A stretch of DNA of 64,000 bases from Roseiarcus sp963758335 (GCA_963758335.1 CAVWVF010000005.1:62001-126000), one strand, 5' to 3'; shown: positions 1 through 9,290, counted from the stretch's first letter. Notes: generated by a model not told the origin, from the letters alone. Numbers and translations: made by a program.

Positions 1-754
1 CGTTGAGCGCGACGTCGGGATGGTCGGCGCGCCACATGTCGAAGAAAAACGACTGAATGTCGGAACCGGTCTTGACCGGCTCGATTTCGGTCACCTGCTT
101 GCCGTCCGCTCCCGTTTTCGTCACCAGCGAGGGGAACATGCCGGGATGCTCGTTCGAGAAGCTCTCGAAAAAGACGACGGCGAGGTCCTTGGCCTGCGGC
201 TGCGGCGCGGCCGGATTCTTCTTGAACCAGTCCTTAACGACATCGTCGTGAGCCTTCGCCCAGGCGTCGACATAAGCCGCGTGCGTCGGATCGGCGGTCA
301 CCCAGCCCTGGGCCAGGCTGTTGTGAGCGTCGGCCCATTGCGCGACGATATGCGGATTGCCGCCCGCCTTGTCGGCATCGAACCAGGCTTCGACGTCGGG
401 GGCGACGTTCTGCCCCTTCTTGTCGCCCGAGGCGTAGGTGGCGATCGGGCCGATCGCCCGCGCGACGCGGTCGCGCAGCGCGTAGTTCGAGGCCGCATAG
501 CCCGAGGACGTCGAGGCGGTGGCGTCGTAAGACGCTGCGGACGGCCGAGGCTGGAAGTACTCGTCCTTGGTGAACGGCTGGGCCACCAGCATCGAGCCGA
601 TGACCTTTCCGTCGTCGCCGCGCACGATGCTGCCGTTTGCCTGGAAGGGGAACAGCGTCTGTCCAATCAACCAGAGCACGCCGGGATAGACGCCGCAGAA
701 GATGACGACGCCGATTCCAATCAGCAGCGCGCTCTTGGTGAAATAGCGCAACAT
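1..754 (-). CDS. kdpC: KdpC, K+-transporting ATPase subunit C (C-terminus beyond the window)
   Basis: Periplasmic-facing subunit that stabilises the KdpFABC potassium pump and assists K+ loading. The frame starts MLRYFTKSALL, followed by one hydrophobic N-terminal membrane helix and then FPFQANGSIV and FQPRPSA, typical of KdpC. At least 251 codons are present and the frame is still open at position 1, whereas the E. coli protein is about 190 residues. The extra length is an Ala/Asp-rich middle part (roughly residues 110-190). The start lies 16 bases after the kdpB stop, consistent with one operon. kdpDE, if present, would lie left of the window. Confidence 0.93.
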   Translation of the reverse strand, partial: MLRYFTKSALLIGIGVVIFCGVYPGVLWLIGQTLFPFQANGSIVRGDDGKVIGSMLVAQPFTKDEYFQPRPSAASYDATASTSSGYAASNYALRDRVARAIGPIATYASGDKKGQNVAPDVEAWFDADKAGGNPHIVAQWADAHNSLAQGWVTADPTHAAYVDAWAKAHDDVVKDWFKKNPAAPQPQAKDLAVVFFESFSNEHPGMFPSLVTKTGADGKQVTEIEPVKTGSDIQSFFFDMWRADHPDVALN

Positions 755-770
755 CACAAGTCTCCTAAAT

Positions 771-2900
771 TCAAGCAACGAGGTGCAGGGCGACCATCAC
801 GACGTCGATCGCCTTGATTCCGATGAAGGGAACGATCACGCCGCCGAGCCCCCAGATCAGGAGGTTGCGGCGCAGCAGCGCGTCCGCGCCCAGGGGCCGG
901 TACTGAACGCCTTTCAGCGCGATCGGGATCAAGAGCGGAATGATCAGCGCGTTGAAGATGACAGCCGACAGGATCGCCGAGGTCGGCGAATGCAGGCCCA
1001 TCACGTCGACCGCCTTGAGCCACGGCAGCGTGCCGGCGAACATCGCGGGCACGATCGCGAAATATTTCGCGACGTCGTTGGCGATCGAGAAGGTGGTGAG
1101 CGCGCCGCGGGTCATCAGCAGCTGCTTGCCGATCGCGACCACCTCGATGAGCTTGGTCGGATCGCTGTCGAGATCGACCATGTTGCCGGCTTCCTTGGCC
1201 GCCTGCGTGCCGGAGTTCATCGCCAGACCCACGTCGGCCTGGGCGAGCGACGGCGCGTCGTTGGTGCCGTCGCCCATCATCGCCACGAGCTTGCCCTGGG
1301 CCCGCTCGGCGCGCAGATGGACGAGCTTCTTTTCCGGCGTCGCTTCGGCGATGTAGTCGTCGACCCCGGCCTGACGGGCGATCGCGCGTGCGGTCAGCGG
1401 ATTGTCGCCGGTGATCATCACCGTGCGCAGGCCCATGAGCCTGAGCTGGTCCATCCGCTCGCGGATGCCGGGCTTGAGGATGTCCTCCAGCGCGATCAGG
1501 CCGGCGACCTTGCCGCTCTGGGCGACGGCGAGCGGAGTCGCGCCGCGCGCGCCGATCCGCGCCACGACGCCGTCGAACTGCGAAGGGAGCGCGCCGCCCT
1601 TGCTCGCGACATAGCGGGCAATGGCGTCGGGGGCTCCCTTGCGAATCTCGCCGCCGGCGGGCAGGTTGACGCCGCTCATGCGCGACTGGGCGCTGAACGG
1701 CACGAATTCCGCGCCGGCGGCCGTTGCGAGCGCCGCGTTCGAGCCCGCGAGATGCGTATAGGCCGCGACGATGCTCTTGCCTTCCGGCGTCTGGTCGGCG
1801 ACCGAGGCGAGCGCGGCGAGGCGCATGACATCGCCTTCCGTGGCGACGCCGAGCGGGATGAACTCCCGCGCCTGCCGGTCGCCGATGGTGATCGTGCCGG
1901 TCTTGTCCAGCATCACCGTGTCGATGTCGCCCGCCACCTCCACCGCCTTGCCGCTCTTGGCGATGATGTTGGCGCGCAGCGCGCGGTCCATGCCGGCGAT
2001 GCCGATCGCCGCGAGCAGCGCGCCGATGGTCGTCGGAATGAGGCAGACGATGAGCGCAACCAGCGTCGGCACGTCGGTGCCGAGGCTCTTCAGCGGGTCC
2101 GACAGCCCGAGATAGCTCGTCATGTAGACTTCAGCGTTGAGCGCCATCGGCCACAGCGGCACGACGACGATCATGAAGATCACGGTGAAGGCGGTCAGCA
2201 CCAGGGTGAGCGCGATCTCGTTCGGGGTGCGCTGGCGGCGGGCGCCTTCGACCAGCCTGATCATCTGGTCGAGAAAGGATTCGCCGGGCCCCGCCGAGAT
2301 GCGCACTTTGATCCGGTCGGAAAGCACGGTGGTGCCGCCGGTCACGCCCGACCGGTCGCCGCCCGCCTCGCGGATCACCGGAGCGGACTCGCCGGTGATC
2401 GCCGCTTCGTTGACCAGGGCGCCGCCTTCGATCACCTCGCCGTAGCCGGGAATGATCTGGCTCGCCTCGACGACGACCACGTCGCCGGGGCGGAGGTCGA
2501 TCGAGGACACCGTCTCGATCGAACCGTCGGCGCGCAGGCGGAAGGCGGGCGTCTCGACGCGCGTCTTGCGAAGCGTCTCGGCCTGCGCCTTGCCGCGCTC
2601 CTCGGCGACCGCGGTGGCGAAATTCGCGAACAGGACTGTCAGCCACAGCCAGATGTCGAGCGCGATGAAATAGGTGATCGGAGCCTGGCTCGACGATTGG
2701 CCGAGCGCGGCCTGAATCACATAGAGGAGCGTCAGGACCGCGCCGATCTCGACGACGAACATGACCGGGTTCTTCCACTGCACGTCGGGGCGCAGCATGA
2801 GAAAGGACTGCTTCAGCGCGCTCAGAACGATCTCCGAGGAGAACAGTTCGCGGCGGCGAACCAGTTTGAGGGTCGGGGGGGCAGCGGCGGCGGCATTCAT
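771..2900 (-). CDS. kdpB: KdpB, ATP-hydrolysing subunit of the K+ pump
   Basis: P-type ATPase subunit that energises high-affinity K+ uptake from the inner membrane. The 709-residue protein shows the actuator motif TGES (169-172), the phosphorylation motif DKTGT with the acylated Asp near 332, and the hinge motif GDGTNDAP. Length is close to the family norm of about 680-700. The frame stays open far upstream into kdpA, but the true start is the ATG at 2900: it has AGGAG about 8 bases upstream and begins right before the conserved N-terminal region. It sits between kdpA and kdpC, all on the same strand. Confidence 0.97.
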   Translation of the reverse strand: MNAAAAAPPTLKLVRRRELFSSEIVLSALKQSFLMLRPDVQWKNPVMFVVEIGAVLTLLYVIQAALGQSSSQAPITYFIALDIWLWLTVLFANFATAVAEERGKAQAETLRKTRVETPAFRLRADGSIETVSSIDLRPGDVVVVEASQIIPGYGEVIEGGALVNEAAITGESAPVIREAGGDRSGVTGGTTVLSDRIKVRISAGPGESFLDQMIRLVEGARRQRTPNEIALTLVLTAFTVIFMIVVVPLWPMALNAEVYMTSYLGLSDPLKSLGTDVPTLVALIVCLIPTTIGALLAAIGIAGMDRALRANIIAKSGKAVEVAGDIDTVMLDKTGTITIGDRQAREFIPLGVATEGDVMRLAALASVADQTPEGKSIVAAYTHLAGSNAALATAAGAEFVPFSAQSRMSGVNLPAGGEIRKGAPDAIARYVASKGGALPSQFDGVVARIGARGATPLAVAQSGKVAGLIALEDILKPGIRERMDQLRLMGLRTVMITGDNPLTARAIARQAGVDDYIAEATPEKKLVHLRAERAQGKLVAMMGDGTNDAPSLAQADVGLAMNSGTQAAKEAGNMVDLDSDPTKLIEVVAIGKQLLMTRGALTTFSIANDVAKYFAIVPAMFAGTLPWLKAVDVMGLHSPTSAILSAVIFNALIIPLLIPIALKGVQYRPLGADALLRRNLLIWGLGGVIVPFIGIKAIDVVMVALHLVA

Positions 2901-2974
2901 GAGGTCGAACTCCTGAATAATGCGAGGGGCGAAGCGCGGCGCACCGGCCGCGCTTCGCGAAGGGTTTCTGCGGA

Positions 2975-4789
2975 TCAGCCGCCGAACGGAATCGGTCCCA
3001 GATGCTCGGCCAGCGGCCCGAGCGCGGCGACGGGCAGGAAGAGGAGCGCGCCGACGATGGCGATCGTGCCGAGCAGCAGGAATCCGAACGTCAAAGTGTC
3101 GTCGCTCATCGTCCCGAGCGTCGCCGGCGACACCTTCTTGCGTCCGAGCGAGAAGGCCATGGCGATCGGCGCGATGATCGGCAGGTAGCGGCTGAACAGC
3201 ATCACCAGGCCCGCGCCGATGTCGAAAGGCACCGCTTCCGGCGACGGATTGGGATTGTCGTTGAGGCCGTAGGTCACCCCGAGCCCGTCCATGGCCGAGC
3301 CGTTGTTCGCCGAGGCCGACGAATACTGGTAGACGATCTGGCTCAAGCCGTGAGCGCCCGGATTGGACTCGGCGGTCGTGCCCCAGCTGGTGGCGGCGAA
3401 CAGTCCGCTCGGCCCCAGGATCAGGATCGGGTGCACCAGCAGCGCGATCATCGCGAGTTTCATCTCCCGCGCGCCGACTTTCCTGCCCAGATATTCGGGC
3501 GTGCGGCCGACCATCTGACCGGCGAGGAAGACGCCCACAATGAGGAAGAGCAGGAGGTTGATCATACCGACGCCCTTGCCGCCGAACACGCAGTTCAGCC
3601 ACATGCCGATCATCGGCGAGAGACCCGACAGCGGGTTGAGGCTGTCCATCTCCGCGTTGATCGCGCCGCAGGTGACGTCGGTGGTGATCGCGGCGAAGGC
3701 GGCGCCGGCCGAGGTTCCGAAGCGCAGCTCCTTGCCCTCGAGATTGCCGAGGTGCTGGTCGACCGGGAGCGCCGCCACGGCGGGGCTCGGCACGTCGAGC
3801 TTGCCCGACGGCGAGGAGGGGCTGGGAACCTGATAGGTCGCGGCGGCGTGCGCCGTGAGGCCGGGATTCGGCTCCATCGTGTCGGTGCGGATGACCCAGG
3901 CGATGAGCCCGATCATCATCGCGAGCATGACGCCGTAGATGACCACGGAATGCCGGATGCGTCCGAGCATCCGCCCGTACATCAGCACCAGCGCGAACGG
4001 GAACAGCATCATCGCGAGCGTGGTGAAGAAGTTTGATGTCGCCGTCGGGTTCTCGAGCGGATGGGCGGAGTTCATGCCGTAGAAGCCGCCGCCGTTGGTG
4101 CCGAGCATCTTGATCGGAATGACGGCTGCGACCGGGCCGACGACGATCGTCTGCGGCTTGGCCTGGCCTTTGTCGTCGAGACCCATCGAGCCGGGCTCGA
4201 GCGTGGTCGCGACCTCGGTCGAGGCGTAGGTCATCGGCATGCCTTGCGACATGAAAATGATCCCGAAGACGAGCGAGACCGGCACGTAGATGTACATGGC
4301 GACGCGCCACATATCGACGAAGAAATTGCCGACCGTCGCTTCGCCGCGAAAAGCGCGGATGATCGCCGCCAGCGCGCAGAAGCCGACCGACGCCGACAGG
4401 AACATGTTCGGCAGGATGAAGAAAATCTGGCTGAAATTCGAGAAAGACTGGTCACCCGAATAGTGCTGCAGATTCGTATTGGTCATAAAGGATATGACCG
4501 TGTTGAAGATCGTCGTCGGCTCCAGCATCCCCAGGCCGCGCGGGTTGAGGGGCGCGAGCGGCTGCAGGCAAAGTACGACGAAGCCGAACACGAAAAGCGC
4601 GATGTTGAAGACCACGAGCGCGATCGTGTACTGCTTCCAGTCTTGCGGCCCGGTGTCGACGAGGTCCTCGAACCATTTCAGGACGCGGGGCGCGCGGTAC
4701 TTGCCGTCCATCAGCCAGGCGAAATAGGCGCTGAGCGGGATCGAACACACGATCGCCGTCGCGATGAGCAATGTCGGGAGAAGCCACAT
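2975..4789 (-). CDS. kdpA: KdpA, K+-translocating subunit
   Basis: Channel-like subunit that selects and conducts K+ in the KdpFABC complex. The 604-residue protein has many hydrophobic helices and four pore-loop-like segments, including TNTNLQHYSG and GTNGGGFYG, the latter being a hallmark of the KdpA selectivity region. It is longer than the E. coli protein (557) because of a periplasmic loop around residues 320-350. It begins 79 bases after the kdpF stop and is followed by kdpB after 74 bases. Expression is normally induced by K+ limitation through KdpDE, which is not visible here. Confidence 0.97.
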   Translation of the reverse strand: MWLLPTLLIATAIVCSIPLSAYFAWLMDGKYRAPRVLKWFEDLVDTGPQDWKQYTIALVVFNIALFVFGFVVLCLQPLAPLNPRGLGMLEPTTIFNTVISFMTNTNLQHYSGDQSFSNFSQIFFILPNMFLSASVGFCALAAIIRAFRGEATVGNFFVDMWRVAMYIYVPVSLVFGIIFMSQGMPMTYASTEVATTLEPGSMGLDDKGQAKPQTIVVGPVAAVIPIKMLGTNGGGFYGMNSAHPLENPTATSNFFTTLAMMLFPFALVLMYGRMLGRIRHSVVIYGVMLAMMIGLIAWVIRTDTMEPNPGLTAHAAATYQVPSPSSPSGKLDVPSPAVAALPVDQHLGNLEGKELRFGTSAGAAFAAITTDVTCGAINAEMDSLNPLSGLSPMIGMWLNCVFGGKGVGMINLLLFLIVGVFLAGQMVGRTPEYLGRKVGAREMKLAMIALLVHPILILGPSGLFAATSWGTTAESNPGAHGLSQIVYQYSSASANNGSAMDGLGVTYGLNDNPNPSPEAVPFDIGAGLVMLFSRYLPIIAPIAMAFSLGRKKVSPATLGTMSDDTLTFGFLLLGTIAIVGALLFLPVAALGPLAEHLGPIPFGG

Positions 4790-4868
4790 GGCCGCAGCCT
4801 TTCAGATCCTACGCGCGCTCAGCGTCGCGCGGCGCGGGTAGGGAGACGATTGGGAAGGTTCACTTTCG

Positions 4869-4949
4869 TCAGAACCACTCGGGGCGGACGAGCGCCGTGA
4901 ACAGGTAGACGATGACGAGGGCGGTCACCGCGATCGTGATGTAGGTCAT
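4869..4949 (-). CDS. kdpF: KdpF, small stabilising subunit
   Basis: A 26-residue single-helix peptide that reads MTYITIAVTALVIVYLF and ends ALVRPEWF. The C-terminal RPEWF-like ending and the position just before kdpA identify KdpF, a membrane peptide that stabilises the Kdp complex. It is too short for ordinary gene callers. Confidence 0.9.
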   Translation of the reverse strand: MTYITIAVTALVIVYLFTALVRPEWF

Positions 4950-4962
4950 TGGAAACGGCCCC

Positions 4963-5058
4963 TTATATTTCTTCACAGGCAAAGACGAAGGCATAGCAAA
5001 CGCCCATGCTGACGAGCCCGAGCGCGAACATCGCCGGCAGCCAGACAAACAGGTTCAC
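4963..5058 (-). CDS. Small membrane protein leading the kdp operon
   Basis: A 31-residue peptide starting at GTG (VNLFVWLPAM, ending VFACEEI). A strong ribosome binding site, AAGGAGG, lies about 6 bases before the GTG, and the stop is 13 bases before kdpF. The peptide is one hydrophobic helix with a short acidic tail. Its tight spacing suggests it is the first gene of the operon and a possible extra small subunit or regulator of the pump. No function is known to me, so this is inference from position, ribosome site and hydrophobicity. Confidence 0.65.
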   Translation of the reverse strand: MNLFVWLPAMFALGLVSMGVCYAFVFACEEI

Positions 5059-5151
5059 GTTGTCCCTCCTTCTCGCGCTTGTCGCCACGCGGGGGCGGCG
5101 CTCTAGTGACTTCCGGCGCGATAGGTCGGTACAGCATAGGCGAGTAAGAGT

Positions 5152-5277
5152 TCGATATGGATTGTTCGCGGACCGCGTAAGGAAGGCATAAAGACTCTTG
5201 TGCGCTCGCCGCCGGCGACCCGACGCGCCATCCGAACTTATAATTTCTTTATGCTCGCCAAGGACAATCCATATCGA
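5152..5277. promoter_or_regulatory. Perfect 14-bp inverted repeat upstream of kdp
   Basis: TCGATATGGATTGT at 5152-5165 and its exact reverse complement at 5264-5277 flank about 98 bases upstream of the kdp operon. Similarity continues weakly beyond the arms (CTCTTAC versus CCTTAC). The position fits an operator or looping pair for a kdp regulator, but it could also be a remnant of a mobile-element end. No proven KdpE site was recognised. Confidence 0.35.
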
Positions 5278-5318
5278 GACCTTACGCCGTTCAATGCTAG
5301 TCAAAGATATTTGAAATT

Positions 5319-5663
5319 TCAGGACGGTGGCGCGAGCAGGTGCGTGGGGTATCCGAGGATGGTTGAGACGCGCCGGGTCTGGCGATCGGAATAGATGAAG
5401 GCGGGTCCCTCGATGCGATAGTTGCCCTTCCAATCGATGACGAAGGAGGTATCATTTTCTTCGATGTGGACGGGTTCCGGGTCGCCGTCGCGGGCCAGCC
5501 TTGCGGCGAGTTGATCGGACTGGTCGAGCAGCCAGGCGTCGCCGGTTTCGGTAGAGAACAGGACCAGCTGACCAACAGTGACGACGCGCCCATGGCGGTC
5601 AGCCGCCCGACGCTGGATGGAGCGGACCTCCTCGGCGAGGCGAAAGCTCTTCCCCTCCACCAT
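5319..5663 (-). CDS. Conserved hypothetical protein
   Basis: The frame encodes about 114 residues with protein-like composition: VTVGQLVLFSTETGDAW, then LARDGDPEPVHIEE and NYRIEGPAFIYSD, ending near ILGYPTHLL. It resembles small uncharacterised proteins I recall as conserved among proteobacteria, but no domain or function is known to me. The start is uncertain: ATG at 5663 is chosen because upstream codons are Arg-rich and run into the start of the divergent gene at 5725; an ATG at 5741 is also possible. It is divergent from that gene. Confidence 0.5.
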   Translation of the reverse strand: MVEGKSFRLAEEVRSIQRRAADRHGRVVTVGQLVLFSTETGDAWLLDQSDQLAARLARDGDPEPVHIEENDTSFVIDWKGNYRIEGPAFIYSDRQTRRVSTILGYPTHLLAPPS

Positions 5664-5724
5664 CTGTTTGCCCGGTCGACGCCGGATCGCCTTTCGATCC
5701 CTGCCGGGTATCGAGGGGGCTGCC

Positions 5725-6994
5725 ATGGATTTGTTCACCAAGCTGTTCGGCGACTTCTTGGTCTTCGTCTATCACTGCTTCGACCGGATTGTCATTCGCG
5801 GCTATCTGACGGCGCTGTCGCGGCCCGAGCTGGTCGTCCACTTCTTCCGTGAGATCGTCGGGGTGGCGGAGGTCAGCAAGGAGGCGCTGAGCCAGCGGAC
5901 GGCCGATTACCAGAATTGGGTGGAAGCCTACGCGCGCAATCACGCGATCCCGATCGAATGGGCCGAGAAGGGGGTACGCAAGGAGGACCACGTGCTGCGG
6001 TGGCTGCGCCGCATGGAGAAGCGCAATGCCTACGGTGTCTACTTCATCTTCAAGAGCATGGAGCAAGGGCCGACCTTCCGCATCAGCCTGCCGAAGTACC
6101 CGGCCAAGGACCCGCACTACCGCATCGTCGCGCACCAGCGCAGCCGCTTCACGCATTACTACTTCTATGTCCGCGACGAGGTGCTCGGACCGATGGTTGT
6201 GCGGGTGGCTTCCTTCTTCCCCTTCCAGACCGCCTACTATCTCAACGGCCACAGCTTCATCGAGCAGGAGCTGAAGCGGGCGGGGATCGGCTTCCGCAAG
6301 CATGACAACGCTTTCCTCGCCGTCGACGATGCAGCGGCGCTGCAGGCGTCGGCCGACCGGCTGAGCCCAGAGATCATTCGCCGGCGCCTCGACTACTGGA
6401 CCCTGATCCTCGGACCGAAGTTCTCAAAGAAGGAGCGCGCCAAGCTCAACCTGTCACGCTTCTACGCCATCTCCCAGATCGAGTACTGCCGCAACTTCAT
6501 CTTCAGGCGTCACTTTCCCATCCACAAGCTATTCGAGCGCAGCTGCGAACTCGGCCTGTGGCGGCTCAGCGCCGACAAGATCGCCACGATCTTCGGCAAG
6601 CGGGTCAGTCGCCGGATGCATGGCAAGCTGGCCACGGTCATCGACCAGATCGAGCACGGCCATCATGTCTTCCGCGCCTACTTCAAGAGCGGCTTCCTCA
6701 AACAGTATGAGAAGTTCCTGACCTTTCTGCGCAACGAATTGGTCTCCAACAATCTCGCCGACTTCGGCCTGCGCAAGGGGCCGCCTTCGCGCAGCATTTC
6801 GACGAAACCGACTTCGATGATGATGCCAGGGGCTCGTTTATGGCTTCCTGGCGCGTGTCGACACGCGCCGTGATCGCTTGCGCATTAATGGGCATCGTCA
6901 AGCTGATCGAACGGCAAGATCCACGAGCCGCGCATCATCCGCCTGTTCGAGGTCCTCCTGCATGGCGGTCCTCAGCTCCGCCCTGTAGAGGCCA
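5725..6994 (+). pseudogene. Truncated multicopy-type uncharacterised protein
   Basis: The frame from ATG 5725 (ribosome site GAGGGGG) runs 382 codons to a stop at 6873. It opens MDLFTKLFGDFLVFVYHCF and contains RSRFTHYYFYVRDEVLGPM, AQIEYCRNFIF-like and FERSCELGLWRLSADKI segments, typical of a large uncharacterised family that I recall as often present in many copies per genome. The ordinary C-terminal part is missing. After GLRKG about 125 foreign bases intervene, and a piece reading KIHEPRIIRLFEVLLHGG reappears in the original frame at 6916, after the stop. I therefore treat the gene as broken. No function is known. Confidence 0.6.
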
Positions 6995-7054
6995 GCCAGG
7001 AATGTGCAGGCGGAAACTTCCTTCAACACCCAGAAGTTCGCCGCCGGCTTGGCG

Positions 7055-7324
7055 CTACGCCGCCTTTACTTGCGACGAGCCGCCGCTCTCCATGGCCCTG
7101 AGGTACAGGTCGAGCAGGGACTCCTGTTCGTCGCGCTCGTCCTTGTCCTGCTTGCGCAGGCGCAAGATCTCCCTGAGGACTTTCACATCGAAGCCCTCTC
7201 CCTTGGCCTGCGCGAAGACTTCCTTCTTGCCCTCATTCAGCGCCTTGATCTCTTCGTCAATTCGTTCAACTCGCTCGATAAAGGAGCAAATGCGATCGCC
7301 TGGGATGCCTGCCGTGTTTGTCAT
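7055..7324 (-). CDS. GapR-like DUF2312 nucleoid-associated protein
   Basis: An 89-residue protein starting MTNTAGIPGDRI with a long coiled-coil helix (ERVERIDEEIKALNEG), then GEGFDVKVLREILRLRKQDK, the DUF2312 signature. GapR of Caulobacter binds overtwisted AT-rich DNA ahead of replication forks and belongs to this family with a very similar length. ATG at 7324 is preferred over an in-frame start upstream because the family begins here. The gene stands alone near mobile DNA, so it may be an accessory paralog rather than the main chromosomal copy. Confidence 0.85.
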   Translation of the reverse strand: MTNTAGIPGDRICSFIERVERIDEEIKALNEGKKEVFAQAKGEGFDVKVLREILRLRKQDKDERDEQESLLDLYLRAMESGGSSQVKAA

Positions 7325-7502
7325 GCGTGCTCCCTCTTCAAGAGGCACACACGTATGGAGCGAAAGTAACCGACGGGTTAACCCACGAGATTGAAATGCC
7401 GCCGAATTCTCCTGGCGAACGCCCGGGTCCGAGAACAGCGACTAACGTTGGCGCAGGGCGCTGGTGCGTTCTGTCCCATCGCGGATCGGCGGCCGATGCG
7501 GA

Positions 7503-7949
7503 TTAGCCTTGGATGGCCTTTGGCGGGCGTCCGCGTTTGCGCGCTCCCGCGTTTCCGCCCAACTGTCCAAGACCAATCGCTTTCGCCATCGCCGACCGCG
7601 TCGCCGCGTAGTTGGCGGCAACCATGGGATAGCCGGAGGGGAGCTTCCATTTTGCGCGATACTGCTCCGGCGTCAGGCCGTGCGCCGCCAAATGCCGTTT
7701 CAGCGACTTGAAATGTTTGCCGTCCTCCAGGCAGATCAAATATCCCGGCGTGACCGACTTCCGGATTGAGACGGCCGGCTCCTTCGGCTCTTCCTTCGGG
7801 GTCGAATTCTCCACGCCGGCGGAGAGCCTTGCCAAAGCGTCATGAATTGCTTGGATCAGTACAGGCAATTCGCCTCTTGGGAGAGGGTTATTGGAGACGA
7901 ACGCGGCCACCACTTCGGCGGCCATTTCGAGGGTTACTGGTTGGGGCAT
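7503..7949 (-). CDS. MucR/Ros-family zinc-finger transcriptional regulator
   Basis: A 148-residue DNA-binding regulator. The N-terminus has a helical region (LEMAAEVVAAFVSNN), and the core shows the Ros/MucR signature: SVTPGYLICLEDGKHFKSLK followed by HLAAHGLTPEQYRAKW. The canonical second Cys of the zinc finger is replaced by Asp in CLEDG, as in many MucR homologs. The tail GARKRGRPPKAI is an AT-hook-like basic stretch. MucR proteins control exopolysaccharide, motility and cell-cycle genes by binding AT-rich DNA. Several paralogs are usual in rhizobial genomes, so the target cannot be deduced. Confidence 0.9.
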   Translation of the reverse strand: MPQPVTLEMAAEVVAAFVSNNPLPRGELPVLIQAIHDALARLSAGVENSTPKEEPKEPAVSIRKSVTPGYLICLEDGKHFKSLKRHLAAHGLTPEQYRAKWKLPSGYPMVAANYAATRSAMAKAIGLGQLGGNAGARKRGRPPKAIQG

Positions 7950-8245
7950 GGGGCAGAGTCCTCACCGAACAGCCTTGTTGCCTCCGATTATGCCTATATA
8001 CGCAATTCGTCGAGAGGTCGGCGTCACATAATATTCATCGTGTCCGGTCACGTAGAGAAGTGCAACGCTCGCCAGTGGGCCTCAAAGTCGCACGCGACCA
8101 ATCAATTGCGCTTCCATGGATCTGCTGCATTCATCGCGCCCACTTCGGCCACCCGCCTATGCACACGATGGATGAGACAGGTCAATGAGCCTATGCCGAG
8201 CCTTTGCCGGTTCCCGCTTCACCATTTTCTGAAGGTATTGATCCC

Positions 8246-8662
8246 ATGACGGACGACGAACAGCAGGTCGCCCAGGCGATTGCGCGGGCGTTCGAGACGT
8301 TGTCAGAGAGGCTCTCCAAAGAGCTTGAGGACACATTCAATCAGATGGCCCAACTGATGGGGCGGGCGCAGAAACAGCAATACGAAATCATGTCCCTCTT
8401 TGGTAAGCAGGCGGCAGCAATGGAAGCGCTCGCGGACCTCGTTGCGAAGGTGCGGAACGACGACGTCGAGCACCACAACGAACACGCCACCGCTATCGAG
8501 CAGCTATTGCGGGGCCAGATGAAGATTGCGCAATTTACCGACAGCCTTGCTACACAATACGGGCAACTTTTCAAGGCGCTCTCGAATCGCCTCGACGCCG
8601 TGGAAAAGGAGGCGTTCGGTCCGAATTACAGCCAGGAGCCATCGACGCCGCATCTCAACTGA
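8246..8662 (+). CDS. Hypothetical coiled-coil protein
   Basis: A 138-residue soluble protein starting MTDDEQQVAQAIARAF with GAAGG 10 bases upstream. It is predicted almost entirely helical and contains heptad-like stretches (LSERLSKELEDTFNQMAQL, AIEQLLRGQMKIAQF). There is no signal peptide and no Cys pair. No family is recognised. It is divergent from the MucR-like gene with about 300 bases between them, so shared regulation is possible. Confidence 0.55.
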   Translation: MTDDEQQVAQAIARAFETLSERLSKELEDTFNQMAQLMGRAQKQQYEIMSLFGKQAAAMEALADLVAKVRNDDVEHHNEHATAIEQLLRGQMKIAQFTDSLATQYGQLFKALSNRLDAVEKEAFGPNYSQEPSTPHLN

Positions 8663-9290
8663 ACGGTGCGAGCCTCTCGAATCGCAATTCATCACCAGGG
8701 CCAGCCAAGGCCTTGGCGTTCTTGGCCGCAGGAACCTCTGATAGTGCAGATGGGAGAAACGCACTATCTGGTCCTGGGTGGCGAAAGGCCCCGGCATGAG
8801 GCGAGGTCAACTCTGTGCCTTTGGGTCGGATTCGACCGCCATGGGCGGACGACGGCAAGGCGCGGCAAGCGACCCCGGGGCGCGCCGGTAGGGGGCGCAT
8901 CAGAACAGACAAAGAAGTCGGGCTGTGCTGGACTGTTTTATGCCGGCATTTCATATTCACTCTCGCCCATTCGCGCTCTATGATCGCAACGATAGGCTTC
9001 CCAACGTTGGCGAAGAACATTGCGGTCCCACGCGGTTTGTTCCAACCCAGCAAGACGCGCTGTTCTTGCAAGCGATGCAAACAGGCACTCGAATTGGCGG
9101 AAGGCGTACGGCGACAACAGGCCTTCGAAACTCGTTTGCGTTGCGTGGAAATAAGAGCGTGATCGACGACGAGATGGGGTCGAGGAAAGACGCTCGGGAC
9201 TCATTCTGAGGGGGCCGGGTCCGTCAAGTGGGCTTCGCGGCAGCCATTCTCAGGACGTCGCCGCAAGCGCGAAGGAGCGAATGACCCCCA
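8663..9290. other. 628-base stretch without a supported gene
   Basis: Short open frames exist on both strands. The minus frame 9204-8938 has somewhat protein-like composition, but it has no recognisable domain and no good start, so none is called. A ribosome site GAAGGAG at its right end belongs to the next gene. Confidence 0.4.

Noticed and set aside
783..3188. Long plus-strand open frame of about 800 codons opposite kdpB/kdpA
   Set aside because: Shadow frame of high-GC coding DNA; Arg/Asp/His-rich composition without domains, while the minus strand encodes clear Kdp proteins.
771..4310. kdpB frame open upstream for 1179 codons
   Set aside because: The part before 2900 overlaps kdpA in another frame and is low-complexity; the ATG at 2900 has a proper ribosome site and the family start.
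8938..9204. 88-codon minus-strand frame with fairly protein-like composition
   Set aside because: No ribosome site, no family resemblance and no conserved neighbour; kept only as a remark.
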